Of a stretch of 64,000 nucleotides of DNA, positions 23,546 through 32,260 are shown in pieces (the first letter of the stretch is position 1; each line of letters begins with the position of its first letter). Position numbers and translations under genes: made by a program. The stretch comes from Eremophila alpestris peregrina (taxonomy: Eukaryota; Chordata; Aves; Passeriformes; Alaudidae): assembly GCA_009792885.1 (NCBI GenBank), contig WMCF01000055.1, forward strand, positions 1,051,511 through 1,115,510, written 5' to 3'. Under the pieces are notes generated by a model, which saw only the letters and a program-made list of their open reading frames with translations, was not told the DNA's origin and made no database searches.

Positions 23546-26500
23546 TCTAACAGGAATCTAATCAGCTGTTGTTTGCTGCAAACCCTTAGTTAGCTACAAG
23601 CCTGAGCTAAGGTTGGAGGCGTCCTAGACTTCTGAAGAATGTTGTGCAGTAACTTCCATGACTCTGGAAATAGCCTCAACACAGGCTTGGTTTTTAATGC
23701 AGCTAATAGTTACTTGGTTTTTATTTTGGTTAATATGACCAAGCATGGTCAGGGATTATTTCTGTATCCTTTTACAGGTTTTCTTGTTATTCTGATGTCT
23801 TATCTCTTTAGCATTTTCTGGCTTCAGGTAAACTTTCCCTGAGCAGTACTTTGTAAAACACAGTGTGTTTTGATTTAGCTGCAGCAATTCCTATTTGGAA
23901 AGTGTATCTACAGAAAAAGTGGAACAAAAAGATTTCTTTTAAAATATTACTGAAAACCAGCATGTAAGTATTTTGTTTCCTGTAAGATGTAATTCTGGTT
24001 TTGCCTGTAATTCACTGACCTGTATGTGTTTAAGATTAAATGTTTGAGCTTTCTTACATGATGCTCCTCAGTTCAAGCAAACTCTACTTCTTGCAGACGA
24101 TCAGTAATTGCATCCCCTATTCTCCAGGTATCTGACTTGAGAACAGAGTTCTGCCTGGCAGAAATGCAAAGCACCTACAGATTCAACTGAAGTTGATGTG
24201 GGCTGCTCTTATAAAACATAGTGTGCTCTGAGTTGTGTAAGCCTTTATAAAAAATCAGCTCAATTGGGGCATTTTAACAAAATCTCTTAAGATTAATTTC
24301 CTTATTCTGAGTCTCCACTCTCCAGTGGAAGAGCATTGTTTTCTCACTTGCCATGAATTGTGAAAATCAGTTTCTTGGTGCAAGTGAAACACTCTGGAGC
24401 AGGAGTGGTAGCCATTCTTAGGAAATTAATGTCTATGAACAGGGTTTAAATTACTAAATACCCATGAGGTGATATGAGGAACTAAAAGGGAAAAAAAGAA
24501 GTGTTAAATATGCTCCTCACTGGTGAATACTGATGATTCTGTGTACAGAATGAAACAAACATCCTGTGGAAAAACAGTGTGTCACGATGTATTTGAAGAC
24601 TTCATCGTGCTGTGGATTGTGCAAAGAAGCCAAGGAAAGATTGCACAAGTGCTTTGATTTTGGTGGTTTTAAACTCATTGCAAGGCTACAACCTCAGTCA
24701 TGTCCTTTAAATACAGGTTTGTAAATGTATGTGATATAAAGGTTTATTTGTATGTTTTAAAATCTAGCAGTTTCAGTGAAACAAAGCTGTTGTCAGTCAG
24801 CACATTGGCCCAAGGAGGAAAATATTGTGTTTCTTTTTCTTGAAGACAGAACTTAAAAAAATAACCACTATGGAAAATTACTCTTTATTTTTAGTTCCCT
24901 GTAATTTAAGAATTTATTAAAGTGTTCCTATTTGAATGTTGAACTTTATTGGTTATGCTAAGGATTGCAGAACAATTTTCAGTTTCCCATATGAAGGAGG
25001 AGGAATGATAGTTTTCAGTAGCTTCTGTCTACCTTCTGGCTCAAAAAATTCAAAGTGATCATGTTCACACCGGAATTCTTATAAATGGCTGATATCTGTA
25101 CAGGAATTGCCTTGGAGGAAAAAAAAAATTCCCCTGACTGCTTCCTCATTACCAAAGCTGGGCAATTGATTTCAGTGGTAGGGGATTTTTTGTTTGTTGC
25201 CCTGTGAATTCAGGCTATTCAATTGAAATGGGGCAGTGATTACTCAGAAGCAGTGGGCTACTCAGTTTGACTAAAGAAATTTGAGCTACTTCATGTATAT
25301 TTCTAGTAAAAGCTTCAAGAAATCTCTAGAATCATCTCTCTGAGATTTTTCCTAGTGTCTTTTCTTCTCATTGTATCCTCTCTGCTCCCCTGCCTCCCCC
25401 AGTTATTCTCTTGAGATCAGTGTGACAGATCAAAGGCTGAGATGGGGCCTGTGCCTGAGTGATGACTTTCCCCCTTCAAGCTCTCTGCTAGCTGTCCCTG
25501 TGGGTATCTCCTACATCAAAACTAGACCTTCAAATTAACAGAAGGACATACTACGACATACCAGAATTAATTCTCTGAATTCTTCCTAAACTAAGATGCA
25601 TGTAATAACACTACTCTGATAGGATGGTGTGTGGACAACAATGTCCATTCATGCCATTTACTTTTCTTCTTTGTGTTCTTATTGTGGCATATCTGTAATC
25701 AGAACAGGAGAGAACAAGCCCACATTTTCCAGTCCTACCCCATATTTTTCCAGCCCTTGTTCGCACACTTTAGGTGTGTGTGCATCTCAATCCATTTGCC
25801 TCTCTTGTTATAATAACTGCTGAATTGGGGCTTCCAGTTTTGGTCACAACTGGCAAGATTTTGTAAAGATTCTGATTTGGATTCCCCATGTTCTACATCT
25901 TGAAATGTACAAGCTGGAAAGTGTGTTTGTTTGTATTTACGCAGAGTGATTGCTCTACTTCCTGCAGTGCCTTAAATCTCTGACTTTTGCAATTTGAACT
26001 TGCTTTCTGATTTTCTTTGTTGCTTCCCCTTCCTCCCTTTATAGTTTTGTTATTATGTTCCTCTGAAGCTTTGATGACTTCTTCCTTAACTATTTAGAGC
26101 AACTTTTTTTGCTCCAGGCTCAATTCACCCCTTGAAGAATCCCTTCAGTTCTGGATGTTCTGACAGCTGAAGCTTGTGGCCATCCCAACTGTTATGAGAA
26201 TTTTTGCCGTGCTGTAGTTAGATTCCACAGATACATTCATTCATGGAGGTGGTGGGTTTTTAGTTTTCAGTGAACCCTCAATATGGCTTTACTTTAATTA
26301 TTCTCCAAATGACATTATTATTTTTTTTTACCACAGATGTATTAAGAAACATGCACTTCAGCATCTTGTGGTAGTAATGGAAACACATCTGGTTTGCTAT
26401 TAGGTAGCACTGTGTCCAAGACAACCTTCAGCAGAAATCCTCTGAAACCCTTTTCAATATGTAAGAAAACTGCTCCTTGCAGACCCAAGAAATTCAAAGT

Positions 26501-28703
26501 TATTCAGTGAACACATCGTGTGGTTGCCTCTAGGTTTGCCTTCCAGCACACGCCTGTTTCACTGTGTCATCCACTGATTTAGACATAAACCATTTCATTA
26601 TGAAAAGTTTCTGCCTAGGTGGCCACTCTGAAGGTTAATCTCTTGCCCCAGGATGGTTTGAAGCTTGCTGTCACAATGACTGGAGTTTCCAACCTGGCTG
26701 GCAATGCCAGGAACTAAAGTGTGGTTTCTAATAGAGCGGGATTCCCGTTTATCCTCACAGTAGTATTTTTCATGTTGCCCATCAACTGAATAACCCTCTA
26801 GTTTAGTTGACCAAAGGAGAGTGGTATGTTGCCCTGCAAAGGCATATTTTATATTTTTTTATGGAGCCCCTCCCACTAATATGACTAGCTAGATTGTCTG
26901 TAAGGCTGTGCTTGTTCTGAAACCACTATTGATTAAATGCTGAGGTGAATTTTTTTTTTAGAAGCTGTCATTGGAACATGCTTAGACTGCACTTGCTGTC
27001 AGCTTAACAGTCATGTTTCTGTGTCTTCCTCTAAATTCCTCTCCCAGCTGGGCTCTTTTATATCTTAGCATTAAAATAGTTCCTTCCTAATTAGACAGAT
27101 CTCTGTCATGATAATCATCTTGAGAACGTATGCTGTATTTTCATACTGTGTATCTTTTCACGGATCAGGCCTGTGCTTCATAATTTTTCAGAATCATAAC
27201 TCACTGAATAGATCTCTCACCAAGCAATCATCTCCTGTAGCTGGTAATTAGTGTCCTGTCAGCTGATATCAGTAGGCATTACTGTTCATCTGCTGCCATC
27301 AGCAAGTTCATCTTAGATCATTTAGAATTCTGATAGATTTGATTCTTTCCAAATTCCAGTTGTGAAGATAGTATTCCAAAGCTGATTTGCAAACAAGAAA
27401 AAAAAAAGGTTTTAGGGCAAATAAACATATTTATGTATGCAAAGTGAATTTCTACAGAAGATGTGTTTGTAAGTCCATGGTCATAAAAGTAAGAGCACAC
27501 ATGATAATGAGTGACTCTGCGCTTGTGTCTGACTACAGAATGGGGTTGTTTGGTCAAGGTTGTGAAGAAATCTGCTTTATTGACAATAATCAGTAGTAAG
27601 AACAAAATTGAGATCTCTCTATTTCTTGCATTGCTCAGGCTATAATACAAGGGATTTGTTTCCTGTTTTTATTTTTTCTGACTCAGAGGCTTAGCAGAAG
27701 TGTTGTCCTTCTCAAAAATTGGATTTAAATAGTTCACTAAATAGCTCATTTTACTTTAGCTTTTTAGAAGTGGTAATTGTTTACGTAAGTGCCCTTAAAA
27801 TAAATGATGAAAAAATGAACTGTGAAATCTCATCTCTATTATGTTATTTTATAATTGCCACTCAATCTTTGGCTTTAAAAGAAAAACCTCAGAAGAAAAT
27901 TTTTAGTTAGCTCTTAGGTGCTGGATAACAGCTGTAAAATAACAGAGAACTACTGCCATTTTTTAATGAAATGCTGATTCTGTTGACTGTCTTTAGATGT
28001 AGGAGAGAGTGCCTTATCTTATAAAAGATTGCATTGTAGAATAATGCAAGAATCACCACTGTGCTGTTAAAATGAGTGGAGAAATAGATATCTATTTGCT
28101 CAGCTTTGCTTTAGCCTCAGCCAATGAAAAAATACCTTTTAATCAGAATCAAATGATTTTTGAATGTATTCAGACGGGGTGGTTTTGTTGGGGGAGTTTT
28201 GAGGGTTTTTTTCTTCCTTTCTTTGGTTGGTTGGGATTTTATTTCCACAAAACTGGTGATTTATTTGTTTGCAAAACTTGAAACACTGAGCACTGGTTAC
28301 TCCAAAACTTCTTTTACTCAAATCATCACCCTTGGGCTGTGCAGCCTGGCAGAACCAAGGTACATAGCCAAGAGATAAAAAATTCCTACCTTTTTAATAG
28401 GCTGAAATGAAATTCTATAGCAATGCAGCTTACACTTAAAAATTACCACGCTGACAGCTGCCAAAGTGATATACTGGAAGTTGAGGTGTGTTTGTGTGAC
28501 TTCATAGAGATTGAAAAATGCTGTTAATTGTAGCCGTAGGAAAAGATGACAGCTTCTGTCAAATGCACCGAAAAAGCAGTCTGGAAGAGGAGTAGTGCTT
28601 TTACATGCATTTCTGACCCCGTGGGTGTAAAAAACGCTTCTTTTTTTGGACTCGAGTGCTGCCCAGCGCTCTGTGGAGCCAGGCTGCAGCACACGAGCTG
28701 CGG
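23546..28703. other. Intergenic DNA upstream of MAML3
   Basis: About 5 kb of AT-rich sequence with no recognised gene or repeat family. Short frames (up to 124 codons on the minus strand at 28318-28692) have no domain. Conserved enhancers of a developmental gene could lie here, but that cannot be judged without alignment to other birds. Confidence 0.5.
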
Positions 28704-28717
28704 GCTGCAGGGGGCAC
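28704..28717 (+). promoter_or_regulatory. CTCF-like motif, plus orientation
   Basis: GCTGCAGGGGGCAC matches CCASYAGRKGGCAS at 12 of 14 positions with an intact core. It lies in a small GC-richer patch (about 28650-28740) 1 kb before the MAML3 CpG island, a common place for a CTCF site. Binding is inferred. Confidence 0.4.
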
Positions 28718-29739
28718 TGCGGAGGAACGCAAAAAGTACTCGCTCTAAGTTAAACGCACTTCACAGCCCTCTCTCTCCCTGGCCTGATTACATTTTTCCA
28801 TTTCAGTTTTTAAAAAATTATTATTATTATTGCTAATACTAATAATTTTAAACCTCAAATCCCTCTCCCCCTTCTTTTTTCCTCCTCTTTCTATGCTTAA
28901 ATTGAATCTTAACTATTCAATTCAATAGTTACTGGAGAGATTACAACACATCCCCCGTCTCCAAATTAAGAGAGGCACGAATCTCTAGAATTGACTCAGG
29001 ATTGCAGTTTCCCCGCGGTCTTACGCTGCTTCTGAGCAGAGCTGTAATTTCCCCCTCCTTGTTCTGTGATAACGTAGTAATCGATGATCGTGAAGAACTT
29101 TAAGTATCTTCACTGTGGTTCTCAAACTGATACTACAGAAAAGTTGTTTTGTTGTTTGGTTGTTTTTTTTTTTTTTCCTGAGGGGAAGACGTGTCTGTAA
29201 CTCCCAATGTAGGGAAGGTACTAATTGCTATTTTTATTTGTTCACTATTATGTTTCATCTCAACATAGTCATGAATTGTGGCAATAGACATGAAATCAAC
29301 CCCAAATTTCATACTCATGAAATACACTTAAAGAAGACAAAGACTGCTCTTTGCCACTGTATCTTAGAAATAGTATCCTATTGTCTGCAATGGCAAAAAT
29401 GAAGATGATTTAAATCAGATTACATTACTAATGCATGAGTTCCCAGTTTTCTTTATATTAGCTGCATGTTGGAGAACACGGGTGTCACTCTGAGATAATT
29501 CTGTTCTAAATAGACGTATTTTTAAAATTGAGAGTGCATTTCTCATAGGGCTAGGTAGAAAATAACTATCAATGACAATCGTGGGCGCGATAGCTTTGTC
29601 TGCAAAATGGTTTAAAACTAGATTCCCGGGATGTTATTCTTGATCCATTAATCACCCGCGCTCTATATGGAGGCAGCCACCCTTCGCTTGGAAAAATGTT
29701 GCTGCCCAACGTGTCATGTTTCTTCTGTTGTTTAAAATA
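28718..29739. other. MAML3 upstream proximal sequence
   Basis: AT-rich with scattered CpGs (for example 29010-29095), a perfect AP-1 word TGACTCA at 28992-28998 and a run of 14 T at 29163-29176. It is likely upstream promoter sequence, but no TATA box or defined start site can be assigned. Confidence 0.4.
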
Positions 29740-30125
29740 GAAAGTTCAGCCCCGTGCCGGGGAGGCGCAGGGCTCCGCGCTCCGCTCCCATTCATTATGC
29801 AACAGTTGACACAGAAGGGAAAGGCGGCACACGCCGCTCGGGCGCGGGCTGCGCCCGCCCGCCCGCCGGGCCCCCGCCCGCGCCCCCCGGCAGCGCGGCC
29901 CCGCCGCTGCCCCGGCCGCGGCCCCGAGCGCGGGCACGGCGCCGTGTGCCGGCCGCGGGCACCGCCCGCCCCCGCTGCGGGGAGGCCGCGGGGCCGGCAG
30001 GTGTCGGGCCCCGCTCGCTGCCGCCCGCCCCGCGCCGCCGGCAAAGCGCCATGTCCGCTCCTGCCGGGCCGCGTCCGTGCCGGGTTTTGCACCTTGTCCC
30101 CGGGTCTGCCTCACGGCCCAGAGGA

Positions 30126-30162
30126 GCCGCCGCCGCTGCCGCCGCCGCCGCTGCTGCTGCGG
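30126..30162 (+). repeat. GCC/GCT trinucleotide repeat in the promoter/leader
   Basis: A run of GCC and GCT triplets with few interruptions, continuing as CTGCTGCTGC. It lies in the presumed promoter or first exon of MAML3. Such repeats vary in length between individuals. It is followed at 30203-30232 by a GGA-rich tract. Confidence 0.85.
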
Positions 30163-30334
30163 TGTTTACTGAGCGCTCCTGTCCTGATATCACTCCGCTG
30201 GCATGGAGGAGGAGGAGGTGGAGGAGGAGAGCATTTGATCATTGTGATGGTGGCAGGAGGAGCAGCAGCCAGCACGACAGAGCAAAGCGCTAGGCTGTAT
30301 CAGCTCGGCGTTTGGCAGAGACTTCAGAGCGCTA

Positions 30335-30373
30335 CTTTTTTTTTCTTTTTCTTTTTTTTTTTTCCCTCTCCAG
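30335..30373 (+). other. Splice-acceptor-like site in the 5' leader region
   Basis: A very long T-rich tract (about 30338-30363) leads into 'ccctctccag' with AG at 30372-30373. This would be a strong 3' splice site if a non-coding first exon lay upstream. If the transcription start is downstream or no upstream donor is used, it is only a low-complexity tract. Confidence 0.25.
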
Positions 30374-30547
30374 CTCGGTCCGGATTGTTCATGTGTTTAC
30401 TTCCCCCAACCCGAGGATTTGCTATTTAGGTTCCTGTTGAAATGCAACTGAGCAGCCAAAGTACTTTGCGAACGCGGTGCGGCATAAACACCAAAACTTT
30501 TTTCTAGAAGGAAAATACAATAAGCAAGCGGCTTTGCCTGTCTTTTG

Positions 30548-30781
30548 ATGCCGTGGAGTGCGAGTGAGTGTGCCGTGTGTGCCCAGCGTGTGCCTGTGCT
30601 CGGATGTGTGTGTGCGAACGTGCGTGTGAACGGGTGTGTATGTGTGTGCATGTGGAGGGGCGCGTGTTTCTCCTTATCCATGGGGAGAGAAGGCTTTTGG
30701 CAAAATCTCCGGAAATCTCATGGAATCTGTTTTGAAATAATGGATTATAAAAAAGAAAGAGGAGGAAAGGAACTGGTCTGA
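30548..30781 (+). other. uORF1 upstream of MAML3 (77 codons)
   Basis: ATG at 30548 opens a frame of 77 codons ending in TGA at 30779-30781. The middle runs through a GT-rich tract and therefore encodes a Cys/Val-rich segment. The context of the ATG is weak (T at -3, C at +4). It counts as a uORF only if transcription starts upstream of it. No homology is recognised. Confidence 0.3.
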
Positions 30782-30833
30782 TATCTCCTGGAGTTTGCTA
30801 ACCCGAATTGCTGCCGCTTAGTTTGTTGTGCTT

Positions 30834-30847
30834 TGTGTGTGTGTGTG
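30834..30847 (+). repeat. (TG)7 microsatellite in the 5' leader
   Basis: Seven TG units in the presumed leader, following a broader GT-rich stretch at about 30590-30655. Confidence 0.9.
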
Positions 30848-30924
30848 TTTGTTGGTTGTGTTGCTGGCGATAACCTTTTAGCACCTTCTCTATTTCCCTC
30901 CCCCCTTCCCTCTCTCTCTTTTTA

Positions 30925-31005
30925 ATGTTTTGGAGCTTCTCGAGAGGGATTGGCTGGGGGAAAAGAGAAACATTTGCTTGGGATCGCTGTTTCCCTGATA
31001 CATGA
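30925..31005 (+). other. uORF2 upstream of MAML3 (26 codons)
   Basis: ATG at 30925 and TGA at 31003-31005 enclose 26 codons. The ATG context is weak (T at -3, T at +4). Its stop overlaps the first ATG of the next uORF in an ATGA arrangement. Translation is inferred. Confidence 0.35.
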
Positions 31006-31040
31006 TGGTGCCCCCTTCCCCCCCCTCCCCGGTTCTCTAA
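31002..31040 (+). other. uORF3 upstream of MAML3 (11-12 codons, strong Kozak)
   Basis: Two adjacent ATGs (31002 and 31005) share one frame ending with TAA at 31038-31040. The second ATG has A at -3 and G at +4, a strong context. The peptide is short and proline-rich (MVPPSPPSPVL). It ends 88 nt before the MAML3 ATG and is in a different frame from it. There is no further ATG between its stop and the main start. Confidence 0.45.
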
Positions 31041-31128
31041 AAAGTATCCCATCAGGACCCCAGAGGAGACTGTGTGCGTGAAGTGTAGGATAAAAAGTTC
31101 TTCCAAAATAGTGTGCACGGGGACGAGG

Positions 31129-31563
31129 ATGGGGGATTTTGCAGCCCCCGCTGCCGCCGCGAATGGCAGCAGTATTTGCATCAACAATAACCTGAACAGC
31201 AGCCTCAGCGGGGCCGGTATCGGGGTTAACAGCACTCCCCACGGCCCTCCTGCCGCCGCTCCCGGTAACAATAACGCTAATAGCGGCGGCATTCCCAAGC
31301 ACAGCACGGTGGTGGAGCGGCTGAGGCAGCGCATCGAGGGCTGCCGGCGGCACCATGTCAACTGCGAGAGCAGGTACCAGCAAGCCCAGGCGGAGCAGCT
31401 GGAGCTGGAGCGCAGGGACACGGTGAGCCTCTACCAGCGGACCCTGGAGCAGAGGGCCAAGAAAACGGGCACCGGCGGCGGCAGCAAGCAACAGCACCAG
31501 AGCAAACAGCAGCAAGATGCCGAGCCCCCCACGGCGGAGCAGAGGAACCACACGCTGATCATG
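31129..31563 (+). CDS. MAML3: Mastermind-like 3, first coding exon (partial)
   Basis: This is the N-terminal 145 codons of MAML3, a nuclear co-activator that joins the Notch intracellular domain and RBPJ/CSL on DNA and recruits p300. The start MGDFAAPAAAANGSSICI is the one I know from vertebrate MAML3. Residues 1-55 are an Ala/Asn/Gly/Ser-rich low-complexity leader. Residues about 57-112 are the MamL-1 domain (KHSTVVERLRQRIEGCRRHH, then VNCESRYQQAQAEQLELERR), the long kinked helix that lies along the Notch ankyrin and RBPJ groove. A Gly/Gln-rich linker follows, and the exon ends in RNHTLIM. The ATG is the first in frame, with strong Kozak context (A at -3, G at +4). The exon ends exactly at ATG|GTAAGG, a phase-0 donor, where mammalian MAML3 also has its exon 1/2 boundary as I remember it. 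The rest of the protein (acidic and Gln-rich parts) lies beyond the window. MAML1 and MAML2 differ clearly here, so the paralogue assignment is firm. Confidence 0.96.
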
Positions 31564-31569
31564 GTAAGG
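31564..31569 (+). other. MAML3: MAML3 exon 1 splice donor
   Basis: GTAAGG directly after the methionine codon at 31561-31563. It matches the donor consensus GTRAGT at five of six positions and coincides with loss of MAML3 similarity in the reading frame, which continues open only by chance to 31626. Confidence 0.9.
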
Positions 31570-32174
31570 GGCTGCGGGCCGGGGGCGGAGGGGTGGCTGT
31601 CCACTCCGCGTCGCTCGCCGGGATGAGCTGCAGGTCGGCCCCGTTGCTTGTCAAGAGGGAACGGGGCTCGACTCAACTTTGGCGGTGGCAGGGTCTCTGG
31701 CGGGACGGGCAGGCGGGAGCTGCCGGGACGCTTCGCAACTTCTCACGGGCTGGGGTGGAGGAGCGGACAAATTTTTTTTCTCCTCCCCCCCCCCATCCCC
31801 TTCGGAAGGGAAGAACGGCTCTGGGGTCAGGGGGAAGGAGTAGTGCCAGGCGTGCGCCGCGGGCTGCTGAGAGCCGGGGGAGGGTTTTGTGTGTGTGCGT
31901 GCGTGTTTCGCCAAGGCTTCTCCGTGCGGGGGGCTGGCCGCCTTTAAATCCCGCCGCGGAGGAAGGTGACTCCGCAGGCTGGGCTGGCTGCTGGAGGAAA
32001 AGTTGGGCGGCTTTCTCGCTTGGGCTGCCCCGGCGTGTTGCAGCCCGGCTCCCCACGCGAGCTGAATCGCTTCCCAAAGTTTCCTTGGGATTTAAGGAGC
32101 TTAGCGAGGAGCGAAGGGGTGGAAGGGGGCGGGGGCTGAGCCGGTAGGAGCGTAGCGGCAAGTAGGAAGCGGAG

Positions 32175-32182
32175 TTTCCCAC
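32175..32182 (-). promoter_or_regulatory. RBPJ-like core GTGGGAAA
   Basis: The minus strand reads AGTGGGAAAC, with the RBPJ/CSL core GTGGGAA intact but A in place of the preferred pyrimidine in front. It lies 0.6 kb inside intron 1 of a Notch co-activator gene. One such core is not statistically notable. Confidence 0.2.
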
Positions 32183-32252
32183 TCCCAGGCTGCACCGATG
32201 ATGAATAAGAGGAGGTGCCGGGGGAGCCGGGCCCGGCGCTCCGGCAGAGCCT

Positions 32253-32260
32253 TATTTATA
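32253..32260 (-). promoter_or_regulatory. TATA box pointing antisense to MAML3
   Basis: The minus strand carries TATAAATA, a full TATAWAWR match, in an otherwise GC-rich island with few A/T words. A start would be expected near 32230 with transcription towards exon 1. On the plus strand the same bases read TATTTATA, a weaker TATA-like word, so a sense intronic start cannot be excluded. Confidence 0.35.

Larger units (their letters stand above)
29740..31128 (+). promoter_or_regulatory. MAML3 CpG-island promoter and 5' leader
   Basis: GC- and CpG-rich sequence immediately upstream of the MAML3 start codon. The densest part, 29820-30060, is full of GC boxes (CCGCCC words). A C/EBP-like ATTATGCAAC lies at 29794-29803. 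No TATA box is placed convincingly, which fits a dispersed CpG-island promoter. The transcription start cannot be fixed from sequence; it probably lies between about 29800 and 30500, giving a leader of roughly 0.6-1.3 kb with several upstream ATGs. Simple tracts (GCC repeat, GGA repeat, T-rich tract, GT-rich tract) run along the region. Confidence 0.75.

Noticed and set aside
29652..30429. Several 120-237 codon frames on both strands over the MAML3 promoter
   Set aside because: Low-complexity translations of the CpG island and of the GCC and T-rich tracts; none resembles a known protein.
30798..31551. Two minus-strand frames of over 200 codons across MAML3 exon 1
   Set aside because: They are antisense shadows of the conserved MAML3 coding exon and of the GC-rich leader.
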